A stretch of DNA of 64,000 bases from Zoogloea sp. (GCA_016789125.1 JAEUNU010000253.1:1-64000); one strand, 5' to 3'. Counted from the first letter of the stretch, positions 9,352 to 20,827 are shown. The notes: generated from the letters alone by a model not told the origin. Made by a program: numbers and translations.

Positions 9352-10433
9352 GGGGCGAGGGCTGCGGCGTCGGCGGGCGGCAGGCCGGGGGCCTGGTAGC
9401 GGGCGCCGCACTGCTTGTAGCAGTCGGTGGAGAACAGCACCGCGTGGGGGAAGGCCGCCAGCCCGACTTCGGCGGCGAGGGCGTCGCGGCGGGCGGCGAC
9501 GGCCTCACGGGAGCGGCCGTGGATCATGCAGAACAGGTTGTAGGGCCAGTCGCCATCGAGGCGGCGGCGGTAGCACAGGCTGACCCCGTCATGACTGGCA
9601 AGCAGGTGGCCGAGGCGGCTGACCTCGGCCTCGGGCACCGCCCACACGCACATGGCGTTGGCCCGGTAGCCGAGCTCGCGGTGCTTCACGACGACGCCGA
9701 AGCGGCGCAGCGTGCCGTCGGCCTGCCAGCCGGCGAGGGTGTCGAGCACCACGCGCTCGGTGAGGCCGGCGGCCTCGGCGACGGCCTGGTAGGGGCGCGC
9801 CAGCCAGGGCAGGCCGTCGTGGAGGGCGTCGATGAGGCGCCAGTCGGCGGCCGACAGCCGGGGCCGCGGCGCGGTGGTGTCGACCACGTGGCGGGTGCGG
9901 CGGCCGCTGGCGAGGTCGAAGCCGAGGTCGATGTGGAACTCTTCGACGAGGGGCAGCGCGATGGGCGGGCAGCCGGTGGCGGCGCCCATGTCGGCGAGCA
10001 GGCGGGCGAGGGCGGCCTCGTCGGTGCTGCTGGCGACGAACCACAGGTTGTAGCGGTGCTCGCGCCGGTAGTTGTGATTGACGCCGGCGAAGGCGTTGAC
10101 GATGGCCGCCACGCGGGGCAGGTCGCCCACCGGCACGGCCATCGCGGCGAGGGTGCTGGCGCCGATGCGGTTGGGGGCGAAGACCGGGCCGACGCGGCTG
10201 ACCTTGCCGCCGTCGCGCAGCCGCTCGAGGCGGGCGAGCACCTCGCCCGCGCTGCAGCCGAGGCGCGCCGCGACGGCGGCCCAGGGCTCGGCGACCAGCG
10301 GGAAGCCGCGCTGGAAGTCGTTGAGCAGCGCGAAGTCGAGGGGGTCGGCGTCTGCCACGGCGGGGCCGGCCTTGAGCTGGGCCGGCGGCAGGGCGGAGTC
10401 CGCCGGGGCGAGATCGGTTGCGACATTCATCAT
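9348..10433 (-). CDS. nirDL: NirDL fusion, siroheme decarboxylase (heme d1 synthesis)
   Basis: A 361-aa protein made of two tandem AsnC-like modules. The N-terminal half (about 30-175) has NYRREHRYNLWFV (NirD type) and the C-terminal half (about 185-345) has CYRRRLDGDWPYNLFCMIHG (NirL type). In Pseudomonas nirD and nirL are separate, while several denitrifiers carry the fusion. It works with NirG and NirH on siroheme. The start lies in TGATGATG: the nirF stop shares a base with the first ATG (10431-10433), with a second ATG immediately after. Confidence 0.9.
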   Translation of the reverse strand: MMNVATDLAPADSALPPAQLKAGPAVADADPLDFALLNDFQRGFPLVAEPWAAVAARLGCSAGEVLARLERLRDGGKVSRVGPVFAPNRIGASTLAAMAVPVGDLPRVAAIVNAFAGVNHNYRREHRYNLWFVASSTDEAALARLLADMGAATGCPPIALPLVEEFHIDLGFDLASGRRTRHVVDTTAPRPRLSAADWRLIDALHDGLPWLARPYQAVAEAAGLTERVVLDTLAGWQADGTLRRFGVVVKHRELGYRANAMCVWAVPEAEVSRLGHLLASHDGVSLCYRRRLDGDWPYNLFCMIHGRSREAVAARRDALAAEVGLAAFPHAVLFSTDCYKQCGARYQAPGLPPADAAALAP

Positions 10434-11614
10434 CAGAACCCGATCCTTTGCCCGCGGGCGGTGAAGAAGATGCCCGAGGGGGCGTCGGCGGGGAGCTCGC
10501 TGCGGGTCGCGAAGGTGGTGGTGTTCACCACGCTGACCCGGTTGCTGTCGCGGGACGACAGCCAGACCTCGTCGCCGCGGGGCTCGAACTCCATGTGCAG
10601 CACCGCCTTGCCGGGGCTGAAGGTGTGCACCACACGCTTCTCGACGGTGTCGATGACCTGCACCCATTCGTTGTCGGGGAAGGCGAAGTTGACCCACACC
10701 TGGCGCCCGTCGGGGCGCGCCATCACGAACACCGGCTGGCCCTTGACCGGCACGCGGCCGGTCTCCTGCCAGCTGCGGGCGTCGGCGACGAGGACTTCGT
10801 GGCGGCCGATGGCGGGCAGCCAGGCCTGCCCGGCGGCCAGCGACCAGCCGCGCAGGTGGGGCATCTTGAAGACCGGCAGCTTCTGCTCGCCGCGGCCGTA
10901 GCCGGCGAGGATCTTGGTGGCGCCGCGCTCGGGCTGCCACAGGTCGAGCAGCGAGATGCCGTCCTCGCCGAACAGGCCGGCCAGGAAGTAGCGCCCGTCG
11001 GGCGTGACGAGGCCGTCATAGGGCTGCTTGCCGGCCGGGTGGCGGGTGGTGACGGGGCGGCGCGGGTCGCTGAAGTCGGTGACCCAGATCTCGCCGGCCT
11101 CGAAGAGGGCATACACAAAGCGCTGGCCGGAAACGTCGGCCAGCCCGACGACCTTGGAGAACTTGCCCGGGGCGTATTCGGCGGGCACCTCGGAGAGGAG
11201 TTCGAGGGTGTCGGCGTCGAAGGCCTTGATGCCGCCGGGCTCGTAGTTTTGCGCGACGATCAGCCGGCCGTCCTGGGAGATCGAGCCGCCGATGGAGTTG
11301 CCGGCCTGGATGATGCGCTTGTCGATGCGGCGGGCCAGCAGGTCGACCTTGGTGAGCCCGCCGTCGCGCCCGAAGACGTAGGCGAAGCGCCCGTCGCGGG
11401 AGAAGGTGACGTGGGCGTGGGAGAGGTCGCCGAGGCCGGGGACGGTGGCGAGGCTGGTGTTGGTGCTGTGCTCGACGATCTGCACGCGGCCGGCGGCGCG
11501 CTCGATGACCACGCCCAGGTCGCCGGTGCCGCGCAGGGCCTCGGGCGGGGTGGTGGCGCAGCCGGCGAGGCCGAGGGCGAGGCCGAGGGCTGAGAGAAGG
11601 GGGCGGAGGCGCAT
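10433..11614 (-). CDS. nirF: NirF, heme d1 biosynthesis protein, predicted lipoprotein
   Basis: A 393-aa protein with a lipoprotein signal (lipobox LAGC, Cys18) followed by an eight-bladed propeller-like region resembling the d1 domain of NirS (repeated blocks such as AYVFGRDGGLTKVDLL, SQDGRLIVAQNY and KMPHLRGWSLAAG). NirF acts late in heme d1 synthesis in the periplasm, as a dehydrogenase on the dihydro-heme d1 precursor. It starts 1 bp after the nirC stop and its own stop overlaps nirDL by one base. Confidence 0.92.
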   Translation of the reverse strand: MRLRPLLSALGLALGLAGCATTPPEALRGTGDLGVVIERAAGRVQIVEHSTNTSLATVPGLGDLSHAHVTFSRDGRFAYVFGRDGGLTKVDLLARRIDKRIIQAGNSIGGSISQDGRLIVAQNYEPGGIKAFDADTLELLSEVPAEYAPGKFSKVVGLADVSGQRFVYALFEAGEIWVTDFSDPRRPVTTRHPAGKQPYDGLVTPDGRYFLAGLFGEDGISLLDLWQPERGATKILAGYGRGEQKLPVFKMPHLRGWSLAAGQAWLPAIGRHEVLVADARSWQETGRVPVKGQPVFVMARPDGRQVWVNFAFPDNEWVQVIDTVEKRVVHTFSPGKAVLHMEFEPRGDEVWLSSRDSNRVSVVNTTTFATRSELPADAPSGIFFTARGQRIGF

Positions 11615-11615
11615 G

Positions 11616-11957
11616 TCAGTCGAGCCCCGGGAAACCCTGCTTGAGGCGGGCGACGATCCAGCCGGCCTCGGCTTCGTTCATGAAGCGCTGCCAGCCGGGC
11701 ATCGCGGTGCCCGGGCGGCCGTGGATGATGGTGGCGACGAGGGACTCGTCGGGCCATTCGGCGAGGCGCTCGGGCAGCAGGGCCGGGCCGAGGCCACCGG
11801 CCAGGCGCATGCCGTGGCAGGAGCCGCAATCCTGGCGGACCATGTGCACGAGCTCCTTCTGGCGGGCGGGGGCCGGCTCGGCGGCCTGGGTGGTGCTGAC
11901 CGCGACCGCGGTGAGGCCGAGCAACACGGCAACGTGGATGAGCAAGGATCTATCCAT
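11616..11957 (-). CDS. nirC: NirC, periplasmic c-type cytochrome
   Basis: A 113-aa monoheme cytochrome c with a signal peptide (MDRSLLIHVAVLLGLTAVAVS, cleavage near TTQA-A), heme site CGSCH and a likely axial Met in GTAMPGW. NirC donates electrons to NirS and has also been linked to heme d1 maturation. The ATG is preceded by AAGGAGGTCGTG, a strong ribosome site. It is the first gene of the nirC-F-DL-G-H run and has its own FNR/DNR-type promoter. Confidence 0.88.
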   Translation of the reverse strand: MDRSLLIHVAVLLGLTAVAVSTTQAAEPAPARQKELVHMVRQDCGSCHGMRLAGGLGPALLPERLAEWPDESLVATIIHGRPGTAMPGWQRFMNEAEAGWIVARLKQGFPGLD

Positions 11958-11983
11958 CACGACCTCCTTCGAACAATGCCGCC

Positions 11984-12025
11984 AGATTAGGTTGGCGGGG
12001 GGCGGGGGGCATTGATGGGTGTCAA
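11984..12025 (-). promoter_or_regulatory. nirC promoter with FNR/DNR-type box
   Basis: TTGATGGGTGTCAA (12012-12025) fits the FNR/DNR consensus TTGAT-N4-ATCAA in nine of ten fixed positions. Reading toward nirC, TAATCT (11984-11989) is a good -10 whose centre is exactly 32 bp from the box centre, the spacing of class II (-41.5) activation. This predicts a start near 11977 and a 20-base leader, and indicates that nirC-F-DL-G-H can be transcribed independently of nirSM. Confidence 0.72.
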
Positions 12026-12066
12026 GACGGGGGGCGGCGCCCTGCACTGCCGCTGAGAATTCGCTC

Positions 12067-12136
12067 GCACGCGGAGGCTGGATGGAGGATCTGCCCCGCT
12101 TTGACCGGTGGCCTGCGGCGGAAGCCGCGGCGACAG
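12067..12136. repeat. REP-like element, copy A
   Basis: This intergenic stretch shares GCACGCGGAGGC, a GCTTTGACCGG-like core and GAAGCCGCGGCGACAG with the stretch at 24384-24440 (GCTTTACCGG, GAAGCCGCAGCGACAG). Both contain a small hairpin around GCGGC-N4-GCCGC. Two copies in unrelated intergenic gaps suggest a dispersed REP-type element. Confidence 0.5.
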
Positions 12137-12184
12137 CGGCAGCGTAGAGTGAGGTATTCGACTGGGCGCGTGGGCCGAGCCATG

Positions 12185-12217
12185 AAAAACGGCGGAACCC
12201 GCCAGGGTCCCGCCGTT
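12185..12217 (-). terminator. Rho-independent terminator after nirM
   Basis: On the minus strand AACGGCGG pairs with CCGCCGTT, and inside that ACCC pairs with GGGT around a 4-base loop. The stem is followed by TTTTT (complement of 12185-12189). It lies 23 bases past the nirM stop and separates nirSM transcription from the nirC promoter. Confidence 0.8.
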
Positions 12218-12239
12218 GCGGCGTTGATGCAGGTAGAAC

Positions 12240-12557
12240 TCAGCCCTTCAGGATCCAGCCCACGACGTCCTTCAGGTCGCCGTCGCTGATCTTGTCGGCG
12301 GGGTTCGGCGGCATCGGGATCGGGCCCCAGACGCCGGAGCCGCCCTTGCGGACCTTGTCGGACAGCTTGGCAACGGCATCGCCCTGGCCCTTGTACTTGG
12401 CGGCGATGTCCTTGAAGGCCGGGCCGACCATCTTCTTGTCCATCGCGTGGCAAGCCATGCAGCCGGCCTTCTGGGCGGCGGCGGCCGGGTCGGCGGCGAG
12501 TGCGCTGCCGCTGGCGGCGGTGGCGAGGAGGGCGGCGAGAATCAGCGAATATTTCAT
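12240..12557 (-). CDS. nirM: Cytochrome c551-type electron donor (NirM)
   Basis: A 105-aa periplasmic monoheme cytochrome c with a 21-residue signal peptide ending SALA, heme site CMACH and the axial-Met segment GPIPMPPN. Its size and motifs match cytochrome c551/c552 donors to NirS. AAGGAG precedes the ATG by 8 bases. It follows nirS by 55 bp with no terminator between, so nirSM is one transcript ending at the hairpin 12185-12217. Confidence 0.9.
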   Translation of the reverse strand: MKYSLILAALLATAASGSALAADPAAAAQKAGCMACHAMDKKMVGPAFKDIAAKYKGQGDAVAKLSDKVRKGGSGVWGPIPMPPNPADKISDGDLKDVVGWILKG

Positions 12558-12612
12558 CGGAGAACTCCTTTGGCAGTTGTCCGCCGGCCGGAGCCGGCGG
12601 CGGGCACGACGA

Positions 12613-14433
<1,821 letters not shown>

Positions 14434-14481
14434 TCACTTGGCCTGATAGATTCCTCCCGTCATGATTCCGGGAGTAACGCC

Positions 14482-15372
14482 ATGCCGCCGCCCGTCACCG
14501 CAAGCCTCGCCCTGCCGGCCACCGGCGCCCTGCGTTCATTCCTCGACCAGTGGGTGGGCAACCGCCGCACGGAGGCCGGCGATCCGTCCCGGTCGTCCGA
14601 CGCCGGTGCGATGGGCCGCGTGGCCCTGGTCGGTGCCGGCCCCGGCGACCCCGAGCTCCTGACCCTGCGCGCCGCCCGCCTGATCGGCGAGGCCGATGCG
14701 CTGGTGGTCGACCACCTGGTGAGCGACGGCGTGCTGCAGTTTGCCCGCCGCGGCGCCGAGATGCTCTACGTCGGCAAGGAAGCCGGCCACCACACCCTGC
14801 CCCAGGAAGAGATCAACCGCCTGCTGGTGCGCCTGGCCCGCGAGGGCAAGCGGGTGGTGCGCCTGAAGGGCGGCGACCCCTTCATCTTCGGCCGCGGCGG
14901 CGAGGAGCTCGAGGAGCTGCTCGAAGCCGGCGTGCCCTTCGAGGTGGTGCCGGGCATCACCGCCGCCTGTGGCGCCGGTGCCTACGCGGGCATCCCCCTC
15001 ACCCATCGCGACTATGCCCAGTCGGTGGTGTTTGCCACCGGCCACCGCCGCGCCGGCGAGTCGGCGCTGGATTGGGACGCGCTGGCGCGCCCCCACCAGA
15101 CCGCGGTGATCTACATGGGCGTCGGCATGCTGCAGTCCCACTGCGCTGCGCTCGTCGCCCACGGCCGCGCCGCCGGCACCCCGGCGGCCCTCGTCGAGAA
15201 CGGCACCACGCCGCGCCAGCGGATCGTCGTCGGCACCCTCGACACCCTGCCGGCGAAGGCCGTCGAGGCCGGTATCCGGCCGCCGGCGCTGCTCATCGTC
15301 GGCGAGGTGGTCAGCCTGGCCGGCAAGCTGGCGTGGTTTTCCGCCACCGGGGCGGCTGTGCAGGGCGCCTGA
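14482..15372 (+). CDS. nirE: Uroporphyrinogen-III C-methyltransferase (NirE-type SUMT)
   Basis: A 296-aa SAM-dependent enzyme that methylates uroporphyrinogen III at C2 and C7 to precorrin-2, feeding siroheme and heme d1. Motifs are [13 protein letters not shown] near residue 50, [17 protein letters not shown], and [33 protein letters not shown]. It is a single-domain SUMT without the CysG dehydrogenase part. About 45 residues precede the domain. The divergent placement from nirS with a shared FNR-type box supports the NirE role over the assimilatory CobA role. GGGAG lies 8 bases before the ATG. Confidence 0.9.
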   Translation: MPPPVTASLALPATGALRSFLDQWVGNRRTEAGDPSRSSDAGAMGRVALVGAGPGDPELLTLRAARLIGEADALVVDHLVSDGVLQFARRGAEMLYVGKEAGHHTLPQEEINRLLVRLAREGKRVVRLKGGDPFIFGRGGEELEELLEAGVPFEVVPGITAACGAGAYAGIPLTHRDYAQSVVFATGHRRAGESALDWDALARPHQTAVIYMGVGMLQSHCAALVAHGRAAGTPAALVENGTTPRQRIVVGTLDTLPAKAVEAGIRPPALLIVGEVVSLAGKLAWFSATGAAVQGA

Positions 15373-15394
15373 AGCGCACGGGTTCTGATTGCGG

Positions 15395-15418
15395 CGGCCG
15401 CCTGCGGGCGGCCGTTTC
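15395..15418 (+). terminator. Probable terminator after nirE
   Basis: CGGCCGCC and GGCGGCCG pair perfectly around a TGCG loop, followed by TTTC. The U tract is short, but the stem is strong and lies 22 bases past the nirE stop. Confidence 0.65.
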
Positions 15419-15488
15419 TCGTCCACCGGTGGCTGGCCTGCTAAGCTCCCGATCCTTCACAAAACCATAACAATGGGAGGGAAAAGCC

Positions 15489-17138
15489 ATGCCCGTCCGC
15501 CTGATCGAGCGCACGTCAGACGCCTACGCCTATCCGCTGCTCATCAAGCAGCTCCTGCACACGCCGCTGGCCGTGGCGCCGGACCAGGAGATCACCTACA
15601 TGGGCGGGCGCCGCCACAGCTACCGCGAGCTGCGCCAGCGCATCGGCCGGCTGGCCAGCATGCTTGCCGGGCTGGGCGTGGAGGCCGGCGACACCGTGGC
15701 GATGATGGACTGGGACAGCCACCGCTACCTCGAATGCTTCTTCGCGGTGCCGATGATGGGCGCCATCCTGCAGACGGTGAATGTGCGCCTGACGCCCGAG
15801 CAGATCCTGTACACCCTCAACCATGCCCGCGCCGACGTGGTGCTGGTCAACGCCGAGTTCCTCCCCATTCTCGCCGCCATCGCGCCGCGCCTCGAGACGG
15901 TGAAGCGTTTCGTGCTGATCGAGGACGCGCCAGCCGAGGCCGCCCCGGTGCCCCTGGCTGGTGAGTACGAGGCCCTGCTGGCGGCGGCCTCGCCCGATTA
16001 CGACTTCCCCGATTTCGACGAGAACGCCCAGGCCACCACCTTCTACACCACCGGCACCACGGGTCTGCCGAAGGGCGTCTACTTCAGCCACCGCCAGCTG
16101 GTGATGCACACCCTCGCCACCGCCGCAGCCCTCGGTAGCGCGCCGGCCCAGGGCCGCCTGCACCGGGACGACGTGTACATGCCGATCACCCCGATGTTCC
16201 ACGTGCACGCCTGGGGCCTGCCCTACGTGGCCACCATGCTCGGCCTCAAGCAGGTCTACCCGGGCCGCTACGTGCCGGAAACCCTGCTCAAGCTGGTCCG
16301 CGACGAGGGCGTCACCTTCTCCCACTGCGTGCCCACCATCCTGCACATGCTGCTGGTGCACCCGCTCTCCAAGGTCATCGACCTGTCCCGCTGGAAGCTC
16401 ATCATCGGCGGCTCGGCCCTGTCCCAGGCCCAGGCGAAGGCGGCGCTGGCGCGGGGCATTGACGTGTTCACCGGCTACGGCATGTCGGAGACCTGCCCCA
16501 TCCTCAGCCTCGCCCAGCTGCCCACCGCGGCGCTGGCCGATGGCGCCGACGCCCAGGCCGCCCTGCGCGCCAAGACCGGCATCCCGCTGCCGCTGGTGGA
16601 CCTGCGGGTGGTGGACGAGCAGCTCGCCGAGCAGCCCCATGACGGCCAGTCGGTGGGCGAGGTGGTGGTGCGCAGCCCCTGGCTCACACAAGGCTACCTC
16701 CACGACCCGGCCGCCTCCGAGGCCCTCTGGCAGGGTGGTGTGCTGCACACCGGCGACATCGGCCACATCGACGCCGCCGGCTGGCTGCAGATCACCGACC
16801 GCATGAAGGACGTCATCAAGACCGGCGGCGAGTGGACCTCCTCGCTGCAGATCGAGGACGTGGTCGCCCAGCACCCGGCGGTGGCCGAGGTGGCGGTGAT
16901 AGGCGTGCCTGACGAAAAATGGGGCGAGCGCCCGCTGGCCCGGGTCACCCTCAAGCCGGAGCAGGTCGGCAAGGTGAGCGAGCACGAGATCCGCAACTTC
17001 TCGGCCCGGCTCATCGAATCCACCGGCGTCTCCCGCTACGGCGTGCTGCTCCAGGTGCAGTTTGTGGACGTGCTGCCGCGGACCAGCGTGGGCAAACTCA
17101 ACAAGCGTGCAATGCGCGAGGAGCACGGGCCCGGCTGA
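15489..17138 (+). CDS. Acyl-CoA synthetase (AMP-forming), fatty-acid type
   Basis: A 549-aa cytosolic adenylate-forming enzyme. It has the phosphate-binding loop [15 protein letters not shown], the adenine-site GYGMSETCP, the hinge-region TGDIGHID plus [15 protein letters not shown], and the C-terminal catalytic-lysine segment [13 protein letters not shown]. Residue patterns such as [11 protein letters not shown] resemble medium/long-chain fatty-acyl-CoA ligases (AlkK-like). It activates a carboxylic acid to an acyl-CoA using ATP; substrate length cannot be read from the sequence. A strong GGGAGGG lies 6 bases before the ATG. It is monocistronic by spacing on both sides. Confidence 0.88.
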   Translation: MPVRLIERTSDAYAYPLLIKQLLHTPLAVAPDQEITYMGGRRHSYRELRQRIGRLASMLAGLGVEAGDTVAMMDWDSHRYLECFFAVPMMGAILQTVNVRLTPEQILYTLNHARADVVLVNAEFLPILAAIAPRLETVKRFVLIEDAPAEAAPVPLAGEYEALLAAASPDYDFPDFDENAQATTFYTTGTTGLPKGVYFSHRQLVMHTLATAAALGSAPAQGRLHRDDVYMPITPMFHVHAWGLPYVATMLGLKQVYPGRYVPETLLKLVRDEGVTFSHCVPTILHMLLVHPLSKVIDLSRWKLIIGGSALSQAQAKAALARGIDVFTGYGMSETCPILSLAQLPTAALADGADAQAALRAKTGIPLPLVDLRVVDEQLAEQPHDGQSVGEVVVRSPWLTQGYLHDPAASEALWQGGVLHTGDIGHIDAAGWLQITDRMKDVIKTGGEWTSSLQIEDVVAQHPAVAEVAVIGVPDEKWGERPLARVTLKPEQVGKVSEHEIRNFSARLIESTGVSRYGVLLQVQFVDVLPRTSVGKLNKRAMREEHGPG

Positions 17139-17317
17139 CCGGTAAGGGGGCGTGCGCACTGCCGCGGTGCGCATGGTGCGCATCACTTTGGTGCGCCGGG
17201 CGCGGGCGGGGCGGCAAACAGCCATGCTGGTGCAATTTTTCGGGCCTTTAATGCTGGCTCGAAGCTTGCTTGCTCGTATGGCCAACCTATTTTGCCGCAC
17301 TGATAACGGAGTCTCCC

Positions 17318-20300
17318 GTGACCATCCACGTAGCCCTCAATCACCTGACTTCCTACAAGTACGACCGCCCGATCAACGTCGGGCCCCAGGTCGTCCGTCT
17401 GCGCCCGGCGCCCCACAGCCGCACCCGCATCCTCTCGTATTCCCTGCGCGTCCTGCCCAAGCCCCACTTCATCAACTGGCAGCAGGACCCGCAATCCAAC
17501 TACCTGGCCCGCCTGGTCTTCCCCGAGAAGGTCACCGAGTTCAGCGTCGAGGTCGACCTGGTGGCCGAGATGTCGGTCATCAACCCCTTCGACTTCTTCC
17601 TCGAGCCCGAGGCCGAGAACTTCCCGTTCAGCTACGACAAGACCCTCGTCCACGAGCTCGCTCCCTTCCTGCTCAAGGAGCCGGCCACCCCGGCCTTCGC
17701 CGACTACCTCGCCAGCATCCCGCGCGAGACCATGCGCAGCGTGGACTTCCTGGTCAAGGTGAACGCCGACCTGCAACAGCACATCGGCTACGTGATCCGC
17801 ATGGAGCCGGGCGTCCAGACCCCCGACGAAACCCTCACCAAGCGCACCGGCTCGTGCCGCGACTCGGCCTGGCTGCTGGTCCAGCTGCTGCGCCACATGG
17901 GCCTCGCGGCGCGCTTCGTGTCCGGCTACCTCATCCAGCTGAAGGCCGACGTCAAATCCCTCGACGGCCCTTCGGGCACCGAGGTCGACTTCACCGACCT
18001 CCACGCCTGGACCGAGGTGTACCTGCCCGGCGCCGGCTGGGTCGGCCTCGACCCCACCTCCGGCCTGTTCGCCGGCGAAGGCCACATCCCGCTGGCCGCC
18101 TCGCCCGACCCGTCCTCCGCGGCGCCGGTGTCCGGCCTCATCGACGAGTGCGAGTGCGAGTTCGAGCACCACATGCAGGTCACCCGCGTGCTCGAGGCGC
18201 CGCGCGTCACCAAGCCCTACACCGAAGAGCAGTGGGCCGAGATCGAAGCCCTCGGCCACCGCATCGACGTGGACCTCGACGCCCACGACATGCGCCTCAC
18301 GATGGGCGGCGAGCCCACCTTCGTCTCCATCGACGACCCGGACGGCGCCGAGTGGAACACCGAGGCGATGGGCCCCACCAAGCGCATCCGCGCCGAAGAC
18401 CTCTATCACCGCCTGCGCGACAAGTACGCCCCCCAGGGCCTGGCCCACTTCGGCCAGGGCAAGTGGTACCCGGGCGAGCAGCTGCCGCGCTGGTCGCTGA
18501 CCTGCTTCTGGCGCAAGGACGGCGAACCGATCTGGCTCAACCCCGACCTCATCGCCGACGCCTCCGCCCCCGGCGACGTCAAGGCCGACAAGGCCCACAC
18601 CTTCCTCGCCGGCGTCGCCGCGCGGCTCCAGCTCGACCGCCGCCGCGTCTTCCCGGCCTATGAAGACGCCTTCTACTACCTGTGGCGCGAGCGCCGCCTG
18701 CCGGGCAACGTCGACCCCTTCGACGCCCGCCTCGATGACCCCCTCGAGCGCGACCGCATCCGCCGTGTGTACGAATACGGCCTGCCCAACCCGGTCGGCT
18801 ACGTGCTGCCGGTGGCCCTCAACGCCTACACCGGCGCCTGGGAAACCGGCCCGTGGTTCCTGCGCGACGAGCGCTGCTACCTCATCCCCGGCGACTCGCC
18901 GCTGGGCTACCGCCTGCCGCTGGACTCCCAGCCCTGGGTCGCCAAGGGCGACTACCCTTATGTGAACCCGCCCGACGCCCACCAGCAGCTCGAACCGCTG
19001 CCCGCCTACCAGGCCATCCGCCGCCAGCTGCCGGGCGGCCAGACCGCGGTGGTGAACGCCCTCCGCGACGACGAGGCCGGCTTCGGCACCTCGGCTGCCG
19101 CCCGCGCCGCCGCAGCCCTGAAGGCTGCCCAGGAGGCCGGCAAGCTCAGCCCCACCGATCGCCCGCCGCAGCCCTTCCAGTCGGCCGACTGGATCGTGCG
19201 CACCGCCATGTGCGCCGAGCCGCGCAACGGCACCATGCACATCTTCATGCCGCCGCTGGCCAGCCTCGAGAAATACCTCGAGCTCGTCACCGCCATCGAA
19301 GCCACCGCCGAAGAGATGGGCATGCCGGTGGTCCTAGAAGGCTACGAGCCGCCGTCCGACCCGCGCCTCGCCCACTTCCGCATCACCCCCGACCCCGGCG
19401 TGATCGAGGTCAACATCCACCCCGCCAGCAACTGGGAAGAGCTCGTCGACCGCACCACCCACCTCTACGAAGCGGCCCACTACTCCCGCCTCACCACCGA
19501 GAAGTTCATGGTGGACGGCCGCCACACCGGCACCGGCGGCGGCAACCACTTCGTGCTGGGCGGCGCCACGCCGGCCGACTCGCCCTTCCTGCGCCGGCCC
19601 GACGTGCTGCGCAGCCTGATCTCCTACTGGCACAACCACCCGAGCCTCTCGTACCTGTTCTCGGGCCTCTTCATCGGCCCCACCAGCCAGGCCCCGCGCA
19701 TCGACGAGGCGCGCAACGACTCGGTGTATGAAATCGAGACCGCCTTCCGCCAGTTCCCGAAGGCCGGCGAGACCGTGCCTCCCTGGCTCATCGACCGCCT
19801 GCTGCGCAACCTGCTGATCGACGTCACCGGCAACACCCACCGCTCCGAGTTCTGCATCGACAAGCTCTACTCCCCCGACGGCCCCACCGGCCGCCTCGGC
19901 CTGGTCGAGATGCGCGCCTTCGAGATGCCGCCCCACGCGCGCATGTCGCTGGCCCAGCAGCTCCTGCTGCGCGGCCTGCTGGCCCGCTTCTGGGAAACCC
20001 CCTACGCGCCGGAGCGCCTGGTGCGCTGGGGCACCGAGCTGCATGATCGCTTCCTGCTGCCCCACTTCGTCGAGCAGGACTTCAACGACGTGATGGAGGA
20101 CATGCAGGCCCACGGCCTGCCCTTCAAGCCCGAATGGTTCGCCCCGCACCTCGAGTTCCGCTTCCCCAAGATCGGCGACTTCGCGGTACGCGGCATCGAC
20201 ATCGAGCTGCGCACCGCCCTCGAGCCCTGGCACGTGATGGGCGAGGAGGGCGCCATCGGCGGCACCGTGCGTTTCGTCGATTCGTCGGTGGAGCGCCTGC

Positions 20301-20698
20301 AGGTGAAGGTGTCGGGCATGTCGAACGACCGCTTCCTGCTGGCCGTGAATGGCCGCACGATCCCGCTGCAGCCCACCGGCACCGTCGGTGAGCACGTGGC
20401 CGGCGTGCGCTACCGGGCCTGGCAGCCGCCGTCCTGCCTGCACCCCACCATCCCGCCCCACGCGCCGCTGGTCTTCGACCTGGTGGACACCTGGACCGGC
20501 CGCTCCCTGGGCGGTTGCCAGTATCACGTGTCCCACCCGGGCGGGCGCAGCTTCGAGACCTTCCCGGTCAACGCCTTCGAAGCCGAGAGCCGCCGCCTGG
20601 CGCGCTTCTTCCGGATGGGTCACACGCCGGGCGAGCCGCAGCTGAAAGTCTCGCCGATCGAGAAGGAGTTCCCCTTCACTCTCGACCTGCGTCGCTGA
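17318..20698 (+). CDS. Transglutaminase-like protein with DUF2126 domain
   Basis: A 1126-aa cytosolic protein (no signal peptide). Residues 1-90 form the bacterial transglutaminase N-terminal domain. The papain-like core has Cys180 in RTGSCRDSAW, His229 in DLHAWTEVY and Asp245 in GLDPTSG, a complete triad. The remaining 850 residues are the DUF2126 region, with motifs such as RLTMGGEPTFVSIDD, FGQGKWYPGEQLPRW and GGNHFVLGGATPADSPFLRRPD. The start is GTG 17318, with ACGGAG 6 bases upstream; the frame stays open further up but has no ribosome site. It is the first gene of a three-gene set with an ATP-grasp/alpha-E protein and a second transglutaminase; the set is thought to modify or make peptides, but no substrate is known. 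Confidence 0.88.
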   Translation: MTIHVALNHLTSYKYDRPINVGPQVVRLRPAPHSRTRILSYSLRVLPKPHFINWQQDPQSNYLARLVFPEKVTEFSVEVDLVAEMSVINPFDFFLEPEAENFPFSYDKTLVHELAPFLLKEPATPAFADYLASIPRETMRSVDFLVKVNADLQQHIGYVIRMEPGVQTPDETLTKRTGSCRDSAWLLVQLLRHMGLAARFVSGYLIQLKADVKSLDGPSGTEVDFTDLHAWTEVYLPGAGWVGLDPTSGLFAGEGHIPLAASPDPSSAAPVSGLIDECECEFEHHMQVTRVLEAPRVTKPYTEEQWAEIEALGHRIDVDLDAHDMRLTMGGEPTFVSIDDPDGAEWNTEAMGPTKRIRAEDLYHRLRDKYAPQGLAHFGQGKWYPGEQLPRWSLTCFWRKDGEPIWLNPDLIADASAPGDVKADKAHTFLAGVAARLQLDRRRVFPAYEDAFYYLWRERRLPGNVDPFDARLDDPLERDRIRRVYEYGLPNPVGYVLPVALNAYTGAWETGPWFLRDERCYLIPGDSPLGYRLPLDSQPWVAKGDYPYVNPPDAHQQLEPLPAYQAIRRQLPGGQTAVVNALRDDEAGFGTSAAARAAAALKAAQEAGKLSPTDRPPQPFQSADWIVRTAMCAEPRNGTMHIFMPPLASLEKYLELVTAIEATAEEMGMPVVLEGYEPPSDPRLAHFRITPDPGVIEVNIHPASNWEELVDRTTHLYEAAHYSRLTTEKFMVDGRHTGTGGGNHFVLGGATPADSPFLRRPDVLRSLISYWHNHPSLSYLFSGLFIGPTSQAPRIDEARNDSVYEIETAFRQFPKAGETVPPWLIDRLLRNLLIDVTGNTHRSEFCIDKLYSPDGPTGRLGLVEMRAFEMPPHARMSLAQQLLLRGLLARFWETPYAPERLVRWGTELHDRFLLPHFVEQDFNDVMEDMQAHGLPFKPEWFAPHLEFRFPKIGDFAVRGIDIELRTALEPWHVMGEEGAIGGTVRFVDSSVERLQVKVSGMSNDRFLLAVNGRTIPLQPTGTVGEHVAGVRYRAWQPPSCLHPTIPPHAPLVFDLVDTWTGRSLGGCQYHVSHPGGRSFETFPVNAFEAESRRLARFFRMGHTPGEPQLKVSPIEKEFPFTLDLRR

Positions 20699-20714
20699 TA
20701 CTTCACCTCCGGCG

Positions 20715-20740
20715 GAGCGGGGAGGCGGTTCTCCCCGCTC
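20715..20740 (+). other. Intergenic hairpin without U tract
   Basis: GAGCGGGGA pairs with TCCCCGCTC around an 8-base loop in the 129-bp gap between the two large cluster genes. No run of T follows, so it is more likely an mRNA stability or processing element than a full terminator. Confidence 0.4.
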
Positions 20741-20827
20741 GATCCACCCTTTGCCGGCGGGCACGCCGTGCCGTATCGTTCGCACCTGCCCGCTGCCGGG
20801 CGCCGCATCGCCCCCGACCGCCCCTCC

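Noticed and set aside
20715..20740. The hairpin after the first transglutaminase gene as a full terminator
   Set aside because: There is no T run after the stem, and the next two genes appear to belong to the same set.
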